Positions 1 to 9,302 of a stretch of 64,000 bases of DNA are shown here, one piece after another. The stretch spans positions 372,001 to 436,000 of the forward strand of contig NZ_JACWIJ010000002.1 in the NCBI RefSeq assembly GCF_017811175.1, given 5' to 3'. This stretch comes from Melaminivora jejuensis (GTDB taxonomy: Bacteria > Pseudomonadota > Gammaproteobacteria > Burkholderiales > Burkholderiaceae_C). The notes beneath the pieces were generated by a model. That model saw nothing but the letters and a program-made list of their open reading frames with translations, did not search any database and was not told where the DNA came from. A program made the position numbers and the translations under genes. The first letter of the stretch is position 1. Every line of letters begins with the position of its first letter.

Positions 1-33
1 CCAGCAAGGGTTTCAGGCCAAAAAGACCAAAAA
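1..33 (+). repeat. Dispersed repeat, right half, cut by window edge
   Basis: Bases 1-33 match the right half of the family (CCAGCAAGGGTTTCAGGCC, then an A-rich tail). The copy is in sense orientation and open in the pbpC reading frame. Confidence 0.6.
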
Positions 34-321
34 AATTGGGCGGCTGCAGCGAGCCGGGCGCGCATTGCGGCCCCGGTGGCCGGCACGGTGCTGGCGCTCG
101 ACCCGGACATCCCGCCAGCCCATCAGCGCCTGCAGTTGCGCGCCAGCGGTGCGGCGCCGGGGCAGGCGCTGGCCTGGCGCATCGGCGGCAAGCCGGTGGC
201 ACGCGGCTCCGAGGGCGCCTGGCTGCCCTGGCCGGGGCGCCACCGCGTGCAATTGCTGGACGGGCGCGGGCAGGTGCTCGACGAGATCGGCATCGAGGTG
301 CGCGGCGCCGGGGTGCGCTGA
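1..321 (+). CDS. pbpC: Penicillin-binding protein 1C, C-terminal fragment (partial)
   Basis: The frame is open from the window edge to a TGA at 319-321 and encodes about 106 residues. From base 58 it resembles the BiPBP_C domain that ends PBP1C proteins: an Ala-Leu-Asp-Pro-Asp-Ile-Pro-Pro stretch, a Trp-containing strand, a WLPWPG-type turn and a final IEVRG-like strand. PBP1C is a periplasmic bifunctional glycosyltransferase/transpeptidase for peptidoglycan; the catalytic domains would lie left of the window. The first 33 bases match half of the dispersed repeat and are read in frame, so the linker before this domain seems repeat-derived. The family call is from recognition of a short domain only. 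Confidence 0.55.
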   Translation, partial: PARVSGQKDQKNWAAAASRARIAAPVAGTVLALDPDIPPAHQRLQLRASGAAPGQALAWRIGGKPVARGSEGAWLPWPGRHRVQLLDGRGQVLDEIGIEVRGAGVR

Positions 322-443
322 AGGTCGCCTGCCGGTGGTGGAAGGATTTTCACGCGCGGCAAAAATCGCTCAAACCACACGCCGCTCGCCCGCACTACCA
401 TGCGCGCCTTGCCCTTTTGGCCATCCACGCAGCTGCCATCGCC

Positions 444-1619
444 ATGCCCGATCTGTCCAGAATCACCACCATCGAAGACCTGCGCCAGGTCGCCCAGCGG
501 CGCGTGCCGCGCATGTTCTACGACTATGCCGACTCGGGCTCGTGGACTGAGACCACCTACCGCGCCAACGAGCAGGATTTCACGCCCATCAAGCTGCGCC
601 AGCGCGTGGCCGTGAACATGGAGGGGCGCAGCACGGCCTGCGCCATGGCCGGCCAGCCGACGCGGATGCCGGTGGCCATCGCCCCGGTGGGCCTGACCGG
701 GATGCAGCACGCCGACGGCGAGATCCACGCCGCGCGCGCCGCCGAGAAGTTCGGCATCCCCTTCACCCTGTCCACCATGAGCATCTGCTCCATCGAAGAC
801 ATCGCCACGCACACCAGCGCGCCGTTCTGGTTCCAGCTGTACATGATGCGCGACCGCGAATCTATGGCCCGCATGATCGGGCGCGCCCGGGCAGCCGGCT
901 GCAGCGCCCTGGTGCTGACGCTGGACTTGCAGGTCATCGGCCAGCGCCACAAGGACATCAAGAACGGCCTGTCCGCGCCGCCCCGGCCGACGCTGGCCAA
1001 CATCGCCAACCTGATGACCAAGCCGCGCTGGTGCTTAGGGATGGCCGGCACGCAGCGGCGCACTTTCCGCAACCTGGTCGGGCATGTGAAGGGCGTGTCG
1101 GACATGAAGTCGCTGGCCGCCTGGACCAACGAGCAGTTCGACCCGCGTCTGTCCTGGGCGGATGTGGCCTGGGTCAAGGAGCAGTGGGGCGGCAAGCTGA
1201 TACTCAAGGGCATCATGGAAGTGGAGGATGCGCTGCTGGCCGTGCAGCACGGCGCCGACGCCATCGTGGTCAGCAACCACGGCGGGCGCCAGCTCGATGG
1301 CGCGCCTTCGTCGATTGCCGCGCTGCCGGCCATCGTGGCCGCCGTGGGCAGCCAGGTCGAAGTGTGGATGGACGGCGGCATCCGAAGCGGCCAGGATGTG
1401 CTCAAGGCCTGGGCGCTGGGCGCGCGCGGTACCCTGATCGGGCGTGCCATGGTCTATGGCCTGGGCGCATATGGCGAGGCCGGCGTGACCCGCGCGCTGG
1501 AGCTGATCCACAAGGAGCTGGATGTGACCATGGCTTTTTGTGGGCATGTGGACATCCGCAACGTCGATGGCCGCATCCTGGTGCCGGGCACTTATCCGCT
1601 GCCCGTGCCGCTGCCTTGA
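444..1619 (+). CDS. lldD: FMN-dependent alpha-hydroxy-acid dehydrogenase (L-lactate dehydrogenase type)
   Basis: 391 residues, the usual length for LldD / glycolate oxidase-family flavoproteins. The family oxidises L-2-hydroxy acids, chiefly L-lactate to pyruvate, using FMN and passing electrons to the respiratory chain at the inner membrane face. Visible signatures are the N-terminal FYDYADSG segment, the FMN-phosphate region PVGLTGMQH, the substrate/flavin block SNHGGRQLDG near residues 277-286 with the catalytic His, and the C-terminal DGGIRSGQD and GRAMVYGLG motifs. The start is the ATG beginning MPDLSRIT, where homologues begin; an upstream open frame overlaps pbpC and is ignored. Lactate specificity over mandelate or glycolate cannot be fixed from sequence. 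Confidence 0.85.
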   Translation: MPDLSRITTIEDLRQVAQRRVPRMFYDYADSGSWTETTYRANEQDFTPIKLRQRVAVNMEGRSTACAMAGQPTRMPVAIAPVGLTGMQHADGEIHAARAAEKFGIPFTLSTMSICSIEDIATHTSAPFWFQLYMMRDRESMARMIGRARAAGCSALVLTLDLQVIGQRHKDIKNGLSAPPRPTLANIANLMTKPRWCLGMAGTQRRTFRNLVGHVKGVSDMKSLAAWTNEQFDPRLSWADVAWVKEQWGGKLILKGIMEVEDALLAVQHGADAIVVSNHGGRQLDGAPSSIAALPAIVAAVGSQVEVWMDGGIRSGQDVLKAWALGARGTLIGRAMVYGLGAYGEAGVTRALELIHKELDVTMAFCGHVDIRNVDGRILVPGTYPLPVPLP

Positions 1620-1633
1620 TGCTTTTTATTTGA

Positions 1634-1680
1634 TAGCTGGCAGCGCTTGCCTGGAGCGGGTTTCAGCGGTTTTTGATGTT
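1634..1680 (+). repeat. Dispersed repeat, sense copy
   Basis: Contains GATAGCTGGCAGCGCTTGCC, then a degenerate right half with GGGTTTCAGCGG. It lies just after the lldD stop and runs into the 5' end of the next gene. Confidence 0.75.
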
Positions 1681-1689
1681 TTTTATTTC

Positions 1690-2637
1690 TTGAGCGCCAC
1701 CTTTTCTTCCCTGCTGCCCGGCCTGTGGGTGCCGGTGGTGCTGTTCGCCGCTCTGGCGCAGACTGCGCGCAATGCGGCGCAGCGCTCGCTGACGGCTGAG
1801 GTCGGCACGCTGGCCGCCACCCTGGTGCGCTTTCTGTTCGGCCTGCCCTTTGCCGCTGCCTGGCTGATCGCGTTGTATGCGCTGCCGGGCGGGCAGCCGG
1901 CGCTGGCATTTTCCTGGGCCTGGGCGGGCTGGATTGCGCTGGGCGCCTTCTTCCAGGTCATGGCCACGGCGGCGCTGCTGCTGGCCATGCAGGAGCGCAA
2001 TTTCGCCGTCGCCGTGACCCTATCCAAGACCGAGGTGCTGCAAGTCGCCCTGTTTGCCGGCGTGCTCTTGCACGAGCTGCCCTCGGCGCTGGCCGGGGTG
2101 GCCATGGTCGTGGCCACCGTGGGCGTGCTGCTGCTGTCGCTGCCGCCGCGCCGGCTGCGTGCTGCCGCAGTGGGCGCGACGGGGGACGGCGGCGGCTCGG
2201 GCCGGGCGGCGCTGTATGGCCTGGCCTGCGGTGCCTGCTTTGCCGTCAGCTCGGTGGGCTTTCGCGGTGCGGCGCTGGCGCTGGGCGAGGCGCCGCCGTG
2301 GCTGTCGGGCGCCTGGGGCGTGCTGCTGGCGCAGAGCCTGCAAAGCCTGGGCCTGGGCGGCTGGATCGTCTGGCGTGCGCCTGCTGGCCTGGCCCCACTG
2401 GCGCGCGCCTGGCGTGTGTCGCTGCTGGCCGGCAGCATGGGCGCGGCGGCGTCGCTGGCCTGGTTCACGGCCTATGCCATGCAGGGCGCGGCGCAGATCC
2501 GCACCCTGGGCATGGTTGAGGTGGTGTTCAGCTACCTGGTCTCGCGCCGGCTGGGCGAATCCTTCAGCACCCTGGAGCGCCTGGGCCTGGCGCTGATGCT
2601 GATCGGCCTGGTGCTGGTGTGCTTGCAGGGGGTTTGA
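1690..2637 (+). CDS. DMT-superfamily (EamA-type) transporter
   Basis: About 315 residues, strongly hydrophobic along the whole length, with roughly ten predicted membrane helices in two halves, as in EamA/RhaT-type drug/metabolite transporters. The first helix region contains VPVVLFAALAQTARNAAQRS and the last ends LALMLIGLVLVCLQGV. It probably exports a small metabolite across the inner membrane; the substrate is unknown. No ATG lies near the expected N terminus; the most plausible start is the TTG at 1690, directly after a repeat copy, so the start is uncertain. Only 23 bases separate it from dinB. Confidence 0.75.
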   Translation: MSATFSSLLPGLWVPVVLFAALAQTARNAAQRSLTAEVGTLAATLVRFLFGLPFAAAWLIALYALPGGQPALAFSWAWAGWIALGAFFQVMATAALLLAMQERNFAVAVTLSKTEVLQVALFAGVLLHELPSALAGVAMVVATVGVLLLSLPPRRLRAAAVGATGDGGGSGRAALYGLACGACFAVSSVGFRGAALALGEAPPWLSGAWGVLLAQSLQSLGLGGWIVWRAPAGLAPLARAWRVSLLAGSMGAAASLAWFTAYAMQGAAQIRTLGMVEVVFSYLVSRRLGESFSTLERLGLALMLIGLVLVCLQGV

Positions 2638-2660
2638 GGGGCGCGCCACAATCGCCCGCC

Positions 2661-3914
2661 GTGTCCGATACCGTCGCTGTCCCTGCTGCCGATCCGATCG
2701 CTCATCTGGCCACCGATGGCGCTGCCGGGCCTGTGCCCCGGCGCATCGCCCATCTGGATATGGATGCCTTCTATGCCTCGGTCGAGCTGCTGCGCTACCC
2801 GCAGCTGGCCGGGCTGCCGCTGGTCATAGGTGGCGGGCGCAGTGCGCACGACGAGCGGCTGGCGGCGGATTTTGCCGGGCGGCTGCACGCCATCCCGCTG
2901 CCGGCCTTTGCCCGCCTGGCCGACTACCGGGGCCGGGGCGTCATCACCACCGCCACCTACGCGGCGCGCGCTTTCGGCCTGGGCTCGGCCATGGGCCTGA
3001 TGAAGAACGCCCATCTGTGCCCGGATGCCATTCGGCTGCCGGTGGACTTTGCCGAGTACCGGCGCTTTTCGCGCCGCTTCAAGGACGTCGTCCGGCAGCA
3101 CGCACCGGTCATGGAGGATCGCGGCGTCGATGAGGTCTATATCGACTTCACGCACGCGCCGGGCGGGCAGGAGCAGGGCGGTCGGATGCTGGCCGAGCGC
3201 ATCCAGCAGGGCATCCAGGCGGCCACGCAGTTGACCTGCTCCATCGGCGTGGCGCCCAACAAGCTGCTGGCCAAGCTGGCCAGCGAGTTCCACAAGCCGC
3301 GCGGCATCGCCACCCTGCAGCCGCAGGACTTGCCGGTGCTGGTCTGGCCGCTGCCGTGCCGCAAGCTCAACGGCGTCGGCCCCAAGGCCGACCAGCGGCT
3401 GCGCGCGCATGGCATTGAGACCATCGGCCAGCTGGCCGCGCGCGATCGCCTGTGGCTGCAGGCGCACTTTGGCCGCGCCTATGGCGCCTGGCTGCACGAG
3501 GCCGCCTGGGGGCGCGACGAGCGGCCCGTGCTGACGCACAGCGAGCCGGTGTCCATCAGCCGCGAGACGACTTTCGAGCGCGACCTGCACGCCGTGCATG
3601 ACCGTGCCGAGCTGTCGCGCATCTTCACTGCGCTGTGCCAGCAGGTGGCGCAGGATCTGGTCGCCAAGGGCTACGCCGGGCGCACCATCGGCATCAAGCT
3701 GCGCTACGAGGACTTTCGCGGCGCCACGCGCGAGCAGACCATGGCCCAGGCCACGCAGGACGCGGCCACCATCCGCCGCGCCGCCGGCCAGTGCCTCAGG
3801 CGCGTGCCGCTGGTGCAGCGCCTGCGCCTGCTGGGCGTGCGCGTGGGCGCCCTGGTACGAGCCGGCGAGGGGGAGCATGGCGGCGTGCCGGGCACGACAG
3901 CGCAGTTGTTCTGA
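2661..3914 (+). CDS. dinB: DNA polymerase IV (Y-family translesion polymerase)
   Basis: 417 residues from the GTG at 2661. It carries the Y-family catalytic signature: HLDMDAFYASVE near residues 31-42 (metal Asp at 33) and GVDEVYIDF near 155-163 (Asp157-Glu158), followed by the helix-hairpin-helix region KLNGVGPKADQRL and a little-finger domain ending in a C-terminal QLF clamp-binding-like tail. Function: error-prone bypass of damaged templates in the cytoplasm. Compared with E. coli DinB there is an extra segment of about 31 residues (61-91) between the GGGR strand and the RGVITTATY strand of the palm/fingers. The upstream in-frame start at 2619 overlaps the transporter and is less likely. 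Confidence 0.92.
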   Translation: MSDTVAVPAADPIAHLATDGAAGPVPRRIAHLDMDAFYASVELLRYPQLAGLPLVIGGGRSAHDERLAADFAGRLHAIPLPAFARLADYRGRGVITTATYAARAFGLGSAMGLMKNAHLCPDAIRLPVDFAEYRRFSRRFKDVVRQHAPVMEDRGVDEVYIDFTHAPGGQEQGGRMLAERIQQGIQAATQLTCSIGVAPNKLLAKLASEFHKPRGIATLQPQDLPVLVWPLPCRKLNGVGPKADQRLRAHGIETIGQLAARDRLWLQAHFGRAYGAWLHEAAWGRDERPVLTHSEPVSISRETTFERDLHAVHDRAELSRIFTALCQQVAQDLVAKGYAGRTIGIKLRYEDFRGATREQTMAQATQDAATIRRAAGQCLRRVPLVQRLRLLGVRVGALVRAGEGEHGGVPGTTAQLF

Positions 3915-4025
3915 CGGCTGCCGGCGTGCGGGCGACAAAATCGGGAAAACCCTGGCTGTTCGGATTTTTTTGGGATTGCCTTGCAGTTACCCTACGGGCC
4001 TGAAACGTTTTTTTGCAACCTCACC

Positions 4026-5588
4026 ATGCGCGTCAATCTTCCGGTCACCCAGGCAGAGTACGACTTTCCGGCCGATGAGCTGCTCATGTCCACGACCGAC
4101 AGGCAGGGCCGGATGACGCACTGCAACGAGGCCTTTGCCCGCGTGAGCGGCTACACCATGCAGGAGCTGATGGGCCAGCCGCACAATCTGGTGCGCCACC
4201 CGGACATGCCACCCGAGGCCTTCAAGGATCTGTGGAGCACCATCGGCAATGGCCGCAGCTGGCGCGGCATCATCAAGAACCGGCGCAAGAATGGCGACCA
4301 CTACTGGGTGCGCGCCAACGTTACGCCCATCGTGGTGGACGGCAAGCCGCAGGGCTACATGTCGGTGCGCGAAAAACCCTCGCGCGAGGAGGTGCAGGCT
4401 GCCGAGGCCATGTACGCGCGGCTGCGCCAGGAGATCGAGAGCGGGCGCAGGAGCTTCATCCTGCACGCCGGCCACGTGCGCCACACCGGCTGGCGCGACT
4501 GGCTTGAGCGCCTGCGCCGCGCCAGCTTCACCCAGCGCCTGGCGGCCATGCTGGTGCCGCTGCTGGGCGTGGCGCTGGCACCAGCGCTGCTGGGCTGGAC
4601 GGGGCTGGAGGTGGCGCTGGGCCAGGCGCTGGTGCTGCTGGCCATGTGCGCCTGGATCCTGTGGCGCTTTCACCGGCGCATCACTTCCAGCCTGGGCGAT
4701 GCCCTGCGCCTGGCGCGCGACCTCGCCGGCTGCAACCTGACCACGCCGGCCTCCACTGCCGAGGGGCGCCATCCCATGGCGCTGCTGATGGAGCAGCTCA
4801 GCCAGATCCAGATCAACCTGCGCGCCGTCGTGGGCGACTCGCGCAGCGAGATTGCCGGCTTCGTCAGCACCTCCACCGAGATTGCCCAGGGCGCGCATGA
4901 TCTGTCGGCGCGCACCGAAACCCAGGCCGGCAACCTGGAGCAGACCGCCGCCGCTATGGAGGAGCTGGCCAGCACCGCGCGCCAGGCCGCCGATGGCACG
5001 CAGCAGGTGCTGGCCGAGAGCGCACGCAGCGCCGAGCTGGCGCAGCAGGGCGGCGCTGCCGTAGCCCAGGCCGGTGCGCTGGTGCAGGCCATCGAGCAGT
5101 CCTCGCAGCAGATGGGCCAGATCATCGCCACCATCGAGGGCATTGCCTTCCAGACCAACATCCTGGCGCTCAACGCGGCTGTCGAAGCCGCGCGTGCCGG
5201 CGAGCAGGGCCGGGGCTTTGCCGTGGTGGCCGGCGAGGTGCGCGCCCTGGCGCAGCGCAGCGCCACGGCCGCTGGCGAAATCCGCACGCTGATCCAAGGC
5301 TCCACCGCCCAGGTGCACAGCGGCGCCAGCCAGATGCAAGGCGCCCGCCAGACCATCGAACAGGTGGTGCACAGCGCAGCGCAGGTGCGTGAGCTGATGC
5401 TGCAGATGGGCCACACCACGCGCGAGCAGACCCAGGGCATCGCCCAGGTCAATGCCGCCGTGAATGATCTGGATCGGGTGACGCAGCAAAACGCCGCGCT
5501 GGTCGAGGAGTCTGCGGCTGCAGCGCGCACCATGAGCCACAACGCCGGCGTGCTGCATCGCACGCTGGAGATCTTCCGCCTGCCCTGA
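4026..5588 (+). CDS. aer: PAS-containing methyl-accepting chemotaxis protein, Aer-like energy-taxis receptor
   Basis: 520 residues. The N terminus is a PAS domain (about residues 20-115) with the Aer-type sequence [20 protein letters not shown] followed by [16 protein letters not shown], the fold that binds FAD in Aer. A hydrophobic hairpin (about 175-220) anchors it in the membrane, then a HAMP-like linker, then an MCP signalling domain with the highly conserved hairpin tip [20 protein letters not shown]. It should sense redox state and signal to CheA/CheW. The chosen ATG begins MRVNLPVT; an upstream start would add a Cys/Phe-rich stretch with no homology. No che genes are nearby. Confidence 0.88.
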   Translation: MRVNLPVTQAEYDFPADELLMSTTDRQGRMTHCNEAFARVSGYTMQELMGQPHNLVRHPDMPPEAFKDLWSTIGNGRSWRGIIKNRRKNGDHYWVRANVTPIVVDGKPQGYMSVREKPSREEVQAAEAMYARLRQEIESGRRSFILHAGHVRHTGWRDWLERLRRASFTQRLAAMLVPLLGVALAPALLGWTGLEVALGQALVLLAMCAWILWRFHRRITSSLGDALRLARDLAGCNLTTPASTAEGRHPMALLMEQLSQIQINLRAVVGDSRSEIAGFVSTSTEIAQGAHDLSARTETQAGNLEQTAAAMEELASTARQAADGTQQVLAESARSAELAQQGGAAVAQAGALVQAIEQSSQQMGQIIATIEGIAFQTNILALNAAVEAARAGEQGRGFAVVAGEVRALAQRSATAAGEIRTLIQGSTAQVHSGASQMQGARQTIEQVVHSAAQVRELMLQMGHTTREQTQGIAQVNAAVNDLDRVTQQNAALVEESAAAARTMSHNAGVLHRTLEIFRLP

Positions 5589-5621
5589 GCCTGCCGCCGA
5601 GGCCGCCGCCCAGGGCGGCCC

Positions 5622-6452
5622 TCAATCGAACCTGAACGCGGAAATATCGACTTGCAGCACCCGGTCGGTGAAGACTCGGGCGCCCGGACTGGCGCCGGCT
5701 GCACCGGCGGCCACCAGCAGCGGCAGCAGGTGTTCCTCGCGGCCTGCCGGATGGGCCAGGCGGCCAGCCGGGGCGCTGGCAGCGGCCCAGTCGGCCAAGC
5801 GCGCATGGCGCTGCGCCTCGGGCAGCGCCACAGTCTCTGCCAGCCAGTGGTCGAAGGCGCTGGAGGCGGGTGTCGAGCGCGGGTCGCCATAGCCGCGCAT
5901 GTTGTGGTAGCTCATGCCGCTGCCGATGATGAGCGCGCCGGCATCGCGCAGCGGCTGCAATGCCTGGCCCAGGCGCAGGTGCTCGGCAGCATCCAGGCTG
6001 GAGAGCAGCGACATCTGCAGCACCGGGATGTCGGCCTCGGGAAAGGCCACTTTCAGCGGGATGAAGCTGCCGTGATCCAGGCCGCGCCGCTCGTCCAGCT
6101 GCGGCGCGAAGCCGGCCTGCGCCAGCAGCGCACTGGCCTGCCGGGCCAGCTGCGGCGCGCCGGGCGCGGGGTAGGTCAGCTCGTAGGTGTGCGGTGGAAA
6201 GCCGTGGTAGTCGAACAGCAGGGCGGGCTGGGCGGCACTGCCCAGGGTGGGCTGGGCCTCCAGCCAGTGCGCTGTGACCAGGACGATGGCCGCTGGCCGG
6301 GCCGGCAGGCTGGCAGGGATGCCACGCAGCCAGGCGGCGGTGCGATCCCAGGCATCGGGCGGACTCCAGTCCATGAAGAAGCACGGCCCGGCACCGTGCG
6401 GGATGAACAGCACAGGCTGGCGCGGGACAGGGGCGGTCGGCAGAGTGGTCAT
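5622..6452 (-). CDS. ygiD: 4,5-DOPA dioxygenase-like protein (YgiD/LigB family)
   Basis: 276 residues, the size of YgiD. The class III extradiol dioxygenase fold is marked by metal-ligand candidates: the PHGAGPCFFMDW motif near the N terminus, the His in LVTAHWLEA, LDHGSFIPLKVAFPEADIPV in the middle and SGMSYHNMRGYG later. Members use a non-haem metal for ring-opening dioxygenation of catechols such as DOPA; the physiological substrate in bacteria is unclear. It starts 29 bases after the stop of queF on the same strand, so the two are probably co-transcribed. Confidence 0.85.
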   Translation of the reverse strand: MTTLPTAPVPRQPVLFIPHGAGPCFFMDWSPPDAWDRTAAWLRGIPASLPARPAAIVLVTAHWLEAQPTLGSAAQPALLFDYHGFPPHTYELTYPAPGAPQLARQASALLAQAGFAPQLDERRGLDHGSFIPLKVAFPEADIPVLQMSLLSSLDAAEHLRLGQALQPLRDAGALIIGSGMSYHNMRGYGDPRSTPASSAFDHWLAETVALPEAQRHARLADWAAASAPAGRLAHPAGREEHLLPLLVAAGAAGASPGARVFTDRVLQVDISAFRFD

Positions 6453-6481
6453 TGGTAGTGCAGTCCTGTTGCCTGGTGGCT

Positions 6482-7323
6482 TCATTGCCGCGCCGTGCGC
6501 ACGTTGGCCGGCAGCGGCTGCGGCGCGCTGGTGCGAAACGGGTTGATGTCCAGCCCGCCGCGCCGCGTGTAGCGCGCATAGACCGACAGCTTGATGGGCC
6601 GGCAGCGCGTCCACACGTCCATGAAGATGCGCTCGACGCACTGCTCGTGGAACTCGTTGTGGTTGCGAAAGCTGACCAGGTACTGCAGCAGCCCGGCCTG
6701 ATCGATCTGCGCGCCGCTGTAGCTGATCTGCACGCTGCCCCAGTCGGGCTGGCCGGTGACCAGGCAGTTGCTCTTGAGCAGGTGGCTGGTCAGCACCTCG
6801 CTGACCGGCGCTTCGTCATGGTTGGCGCCCAGCAGCTCGGGTGCGGGCGTGTAGTGCGTGCATTCCAGATCGAGCCGGTCGAGCAGCAGGCCGTCGAGTT
6901 CGTGGAGGGGCTGCTGGTCGAAGGCCTCGGGGGCGATCAGGCGCACGCCGACGCTGGCCGACTGGCCGCTGCCGCGCCACACGGCCTCGCTGACATCGGC
7001 GCGAATGCGCGCGCGCACCTCCTCCAGGCTATCGAAGCGCGTGTTGTTGAAGCTGGCCAGGTACAGCTTGAAGGACTTGCTCTCGATGATGTTGGGCGTC
7101 TCGCAGGGCACGGTGATATGCGCCAGCGCCACCTGGGGCTTGCCGCGCGGGTTCAGCCACGACAGCTCGTAGGCCGTCCACAGGTCGGCGCCAAAAAAAG
7201 GCGTGGCGCCGGCCAGGCCGAGCTCCTGGCGCTTGGGCGCGCGCGCCAGGGGTACAGCAGCGCGGCGTCGTACTCGGCGGGGTAATCCGCGCTGCGGCCC
7301 AGGGGGGATTGTTCAGGGGTCAT
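6482..7323 (-). CDS. queF: NADPH-dependent 7-cyano-7-deazaguanine reductase (frameshifted)
   Basis: Bimodular QueF, about 280 residues once repaired. It reduces preQ0 to preQ1 in queuosine biosynthesis. Visible: [20 protein letters not shown] in the N-terminal module, and the catalytic-cysteine motif [15 protein letters not shown] in the C-terminal module. The natural ATG at 7323 begins [20 protein letters not shown], but the frame breaks after the LLYP residues at a GGGG run (plus strand 7249-7252). One added base restores [18 protein letters not shown] and continues through the rest of the protein. No other break is seen, so this is probably a sequencing error. Confidence 0.85.
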
Positions 7324-7330
7324 CGATTAT

Positions 7331-7386
7331 CAAAAATGATAGCTGTCAGCGCTTGTCCAGCAAGGGTTTGAAGCCGATTTGACCAA
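7331..7386 (+). repeat. Dispersed repeat, sense copy
   Basis: A near-complete copy: AAAAATGATAGCTGTCAGCG, then TTGTCCAGCAAGGGTTTGAA and GCCGATTTGAC. It lies between the starts/ends of queF and the downstream hydroxylase gene, both on the minus strand. Confidence 0.85.
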
Positions 7387-7393
7387 GAATCCA

Positions 7394-8254
7394 TCATGTG
7401 AATTCGCGCTCGCGCAGCCACTTGGTGGCGATCCACTTCTCGCCCTCGATGACGGGTGCGCCGCCGTGCAGGGTGCGCGTGCTCGGGTGCGGGCGCTCGT
7501 AGCTGAAGAACACGGCGTTGCCGCGCACCGGCGCCACTTCCAGGAACACGTCCGGGAACGTCGTGCCGCCGCCCTTGGGCGGATCGTTCAGATACATGAC
7601 CAGGGTGCCCACGCGTTGGCCGCCCCGGCGCAGGATGCTGGGCGTACCCGGCTCGGCAGGGTCGAAGTAGTCGTAGTGCGGCTTGTATTCGGCGCCGGGG
7701 CGGTAGTGCAGCACCTGCAGGCCCTCGCCGTTCTCGATGGGCCAGTGCAGCAGCCGGGCGATGCGCTGCTCGATGCGCTGCAGCAATTCGCTCTCGCCGC
7801 GCTGGAAGAACATGCCGTCGCTGGTGCGGTCGTCGTTGACCTCCTCGCCGCCGGTGGCCGTGGCCACGGTGCGCGAGCGCGCCATGCGCGGGCGGGCGGC
7901 GGCGATCAGCGCCTCGCACTCCTGCTGCGACAGCACGTTGCCCAGCAGCACCACGCGCGGATTGGCCAGGCTCATCAGCACTTCGACCTGGCGGTCGCCC
8001 GCGTCCAGCCAGCGCGGCGACTCGTCCAGCGCCGGCTCGGGCACCGCTGCGGCGGGCGGCAGGCCCTGCTGGCGCGCCAACTGGTCGAGGTGCCCGCGCA
8101 GCACCTGCTCGACGGCATCCACCGCCACCTCCTCGCGCCAGCCGGAGTGGGTCATGGCGTCGATCAGCGCCGGGGCACTGATGCCGGTGGCGGCCTGCTC
8201 GATGATCCAGGCGCGCAGCTCGGGCGTGATGGGTTGGGCGGGGGAGGCAGCCAT
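7394..8254 (-). CDS. 2-oxoglutarate/Fe(II)-dependent oxygenase, prolyl 4-hydroxylase type
   Basis: 286 residues. The C-terminal two thirds form a P4Hc double-stranded beta-helix: the HxD iron ligands are in YKPHYDYF (His193, Asp195), the distal His in TLHGG (His263), and the 2-oxoglutarate-binding Lys in EGEKWIATKW (Lys273). The segment PPKGGGTTFPDVFLEVAPVR is typical of bacterial and eukaryotic prolyl 4-hydroxylases. The N-terminal 90 residues contain a predicted helical region of unknown role. It probably hydroxylates a prolyl residue in a protein, but the target is unknown. The ATG at 8254 is preferred to a TTG 27 bases upstream. Confidence 0.85.
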   Translation of the reverse strand: MAASPAQPITPELRAWIIEQAATGISAPALIDAMTHSGWREEVAVDAVEQVLRGHLDQLARQQGLPPAAAVPEPALDESPRWLDAGDRQVEVLMSLANPRVVLLGNVLSQQECEALIAAARPRMARSRTVATATGGEEVNDDRTSDGMFFQRGESELLQRIEQRIARLLHWPIENGEGLQVLHYRPGAEYKPHYDYFDPAEPGTPSILRRGGQRVGTLVMYLNDPPKGGGTTFPDVFLEVAPVRGNAVFFSYERPHPSTRTLHGGAPVIEGEKWIATKWLREREFT

Positions 8255-8299
8255 CGGTTTCTTCCTCTGTGTTGGTGGCAAGAAGGCGGCAGGAGGGCG

Positions 8300-9076
8300 T
8301 CAATCCTGCCGGCGGCGAAACACCAGACGCTCGGGCGTGGAGGCATCCGCCGCAAAAGCATAGCCCTCGGCGGCAAAGCCCTGGAGCTGGCGCACCCGGC
8401 TGGCGCGCTGCCCGATGGCCCAGCGCGCCATCAGCCCGCGCGCGCGCTTGGCGTGGAAGCTGATGACCTTGTACTGCCCGGCGCGCCAGTCCTGGAACAC
8501 GCATTCGACCACCGGCGCACGCAGCGCATCGCGCGCCACCGACTTGAAATATTCCTGCGAGGCCAGGTTGACCAGCACCGGCTCGTCCATGCCGGTCAGC
8601 AGGCCGTCGAGGTGCCGGGCGATGCGCGCGCCCCAGAACTGGTACAGATTGGCGCCGGCGGCGGTGGCCAGGCGCGTGCCCATCTCCAGCCGGTAGGGCT
8701 GCATCCAGTCCAGCGGGCGCAGCACGCCGTACAGGCCGCTCAGGATGGCCAGGTGCTGCTGCGCCCACTCCAGCTCGGCCAGCGACAGGCTGCGCGCGTC
8801 CAGCCCTGCGTAGACATCGCCGTCGAAGGCCAGCAGCGCCTGGCGTGCGTTGCCCGCACCGGCCTGCGGCTGCCAGGCGGCGTAGCGCGCCACGTTCAGC
8901 GCCGCCAGCTTGTCGCTGATGGACATCAGCGTGGCCAGCTCCTGCGGCGCCTTGCCCCGCAGCACCTCGATCAGCTGTGCGGCCTCGGCCATGAAAGCCG
9001 GCTGGGTGTGCGCCAGGCCGCCGGGCACCGGCGTGTCGTAGTCCAGGGATTTGGCAGGGGAGAGCACGAACAGCAT
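8300..9076 (-). CDS. yaaA: Peroxide-stress protein YaaA (UPF0246/DUF328)
   Basis: 258 residues, matching the YaaA family in length and in its start, MLFVLSPAKSLDY. Further family blocks are LMSISDKLAALNVARY, LSGLYGVLRPLDWMQPYRLEMG and NLASQEYFKSV, plus a Lys/Arg-rich FHAKRARGLMARW segment. In E. coli YaaA lowers free iron during H2O2 stress and binds DNA; its chemistry is not settled. It lies 45 bases upstream of the hydroxylase start on the same strand. Confidence 0.9.
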   Translation of the reverse strand: MLFVLSPAKSLDYDTPVPGGLAHTQPAFMAEAAQLIEVLRGKAPQELATLMSISDKLAALNVARYAAWQPQAGAGNARQALLAFDGDVYAGLDARSLSLAELEWAQQHLAILSGLYGVLRPLDWMQPYRLEMGTRLATAAGANLYQFWGARIARHLDGLLTGMDEPVLVNLASQEYFKSVARDALRAPVVECVFQDWRAGQYKVISFHAKRARGLMARWAIGQRASRVRQLQGFAAEGYAFAADASTPERLVFRRRQD

Positions 9077-9129
9077 GGGCAGGTCTGGCAGATGCTGCCG
9101 CCGATCGCTGGATGCGGCCTGGCTTTGAT

Positions 9130-9182
9130 GCCAAAACCGGCGCAAAGCCTTGCCAGGCAAGCGGTGGCAGCTATGGTTTTTC
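9130..9182 (-). repeat. Dispersed repeat, antisense copy
   Basis: Contains AAAGCCTTGCCAGGCAAGCG and GTGGCAGCTATGG, the reverse complement of the family core. It lies between rne and yaaA, 54 bases upstream of the yaaA start, with the usual T-rich end. Confidence 0.8.
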
Positions 9183-9302
9183 AAGCCCTGCGCCGTGCTG
9201 GTAAGGCGGGCGCAGGGGCGGGCAGAGGTGGGGCGCAGGTCATGCGCCCGGCGTCCGGCGCATACGCACGACGCACAACCTCCCGGGAGCGCGGGGTCGC
9301 TC

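Noticed and set aside
444..950. Overlapping minus-strand frame across pbpC and lldD
   Set aside because: Runs antisense to two recognisable proteins and carries no motif.
3987..5558. Long open frame opposite the aer-like receptor
   Set aside because: Mirror of the receptor gene; composition is His/Gln/Gly/Leu-rich with no recognisable fold.
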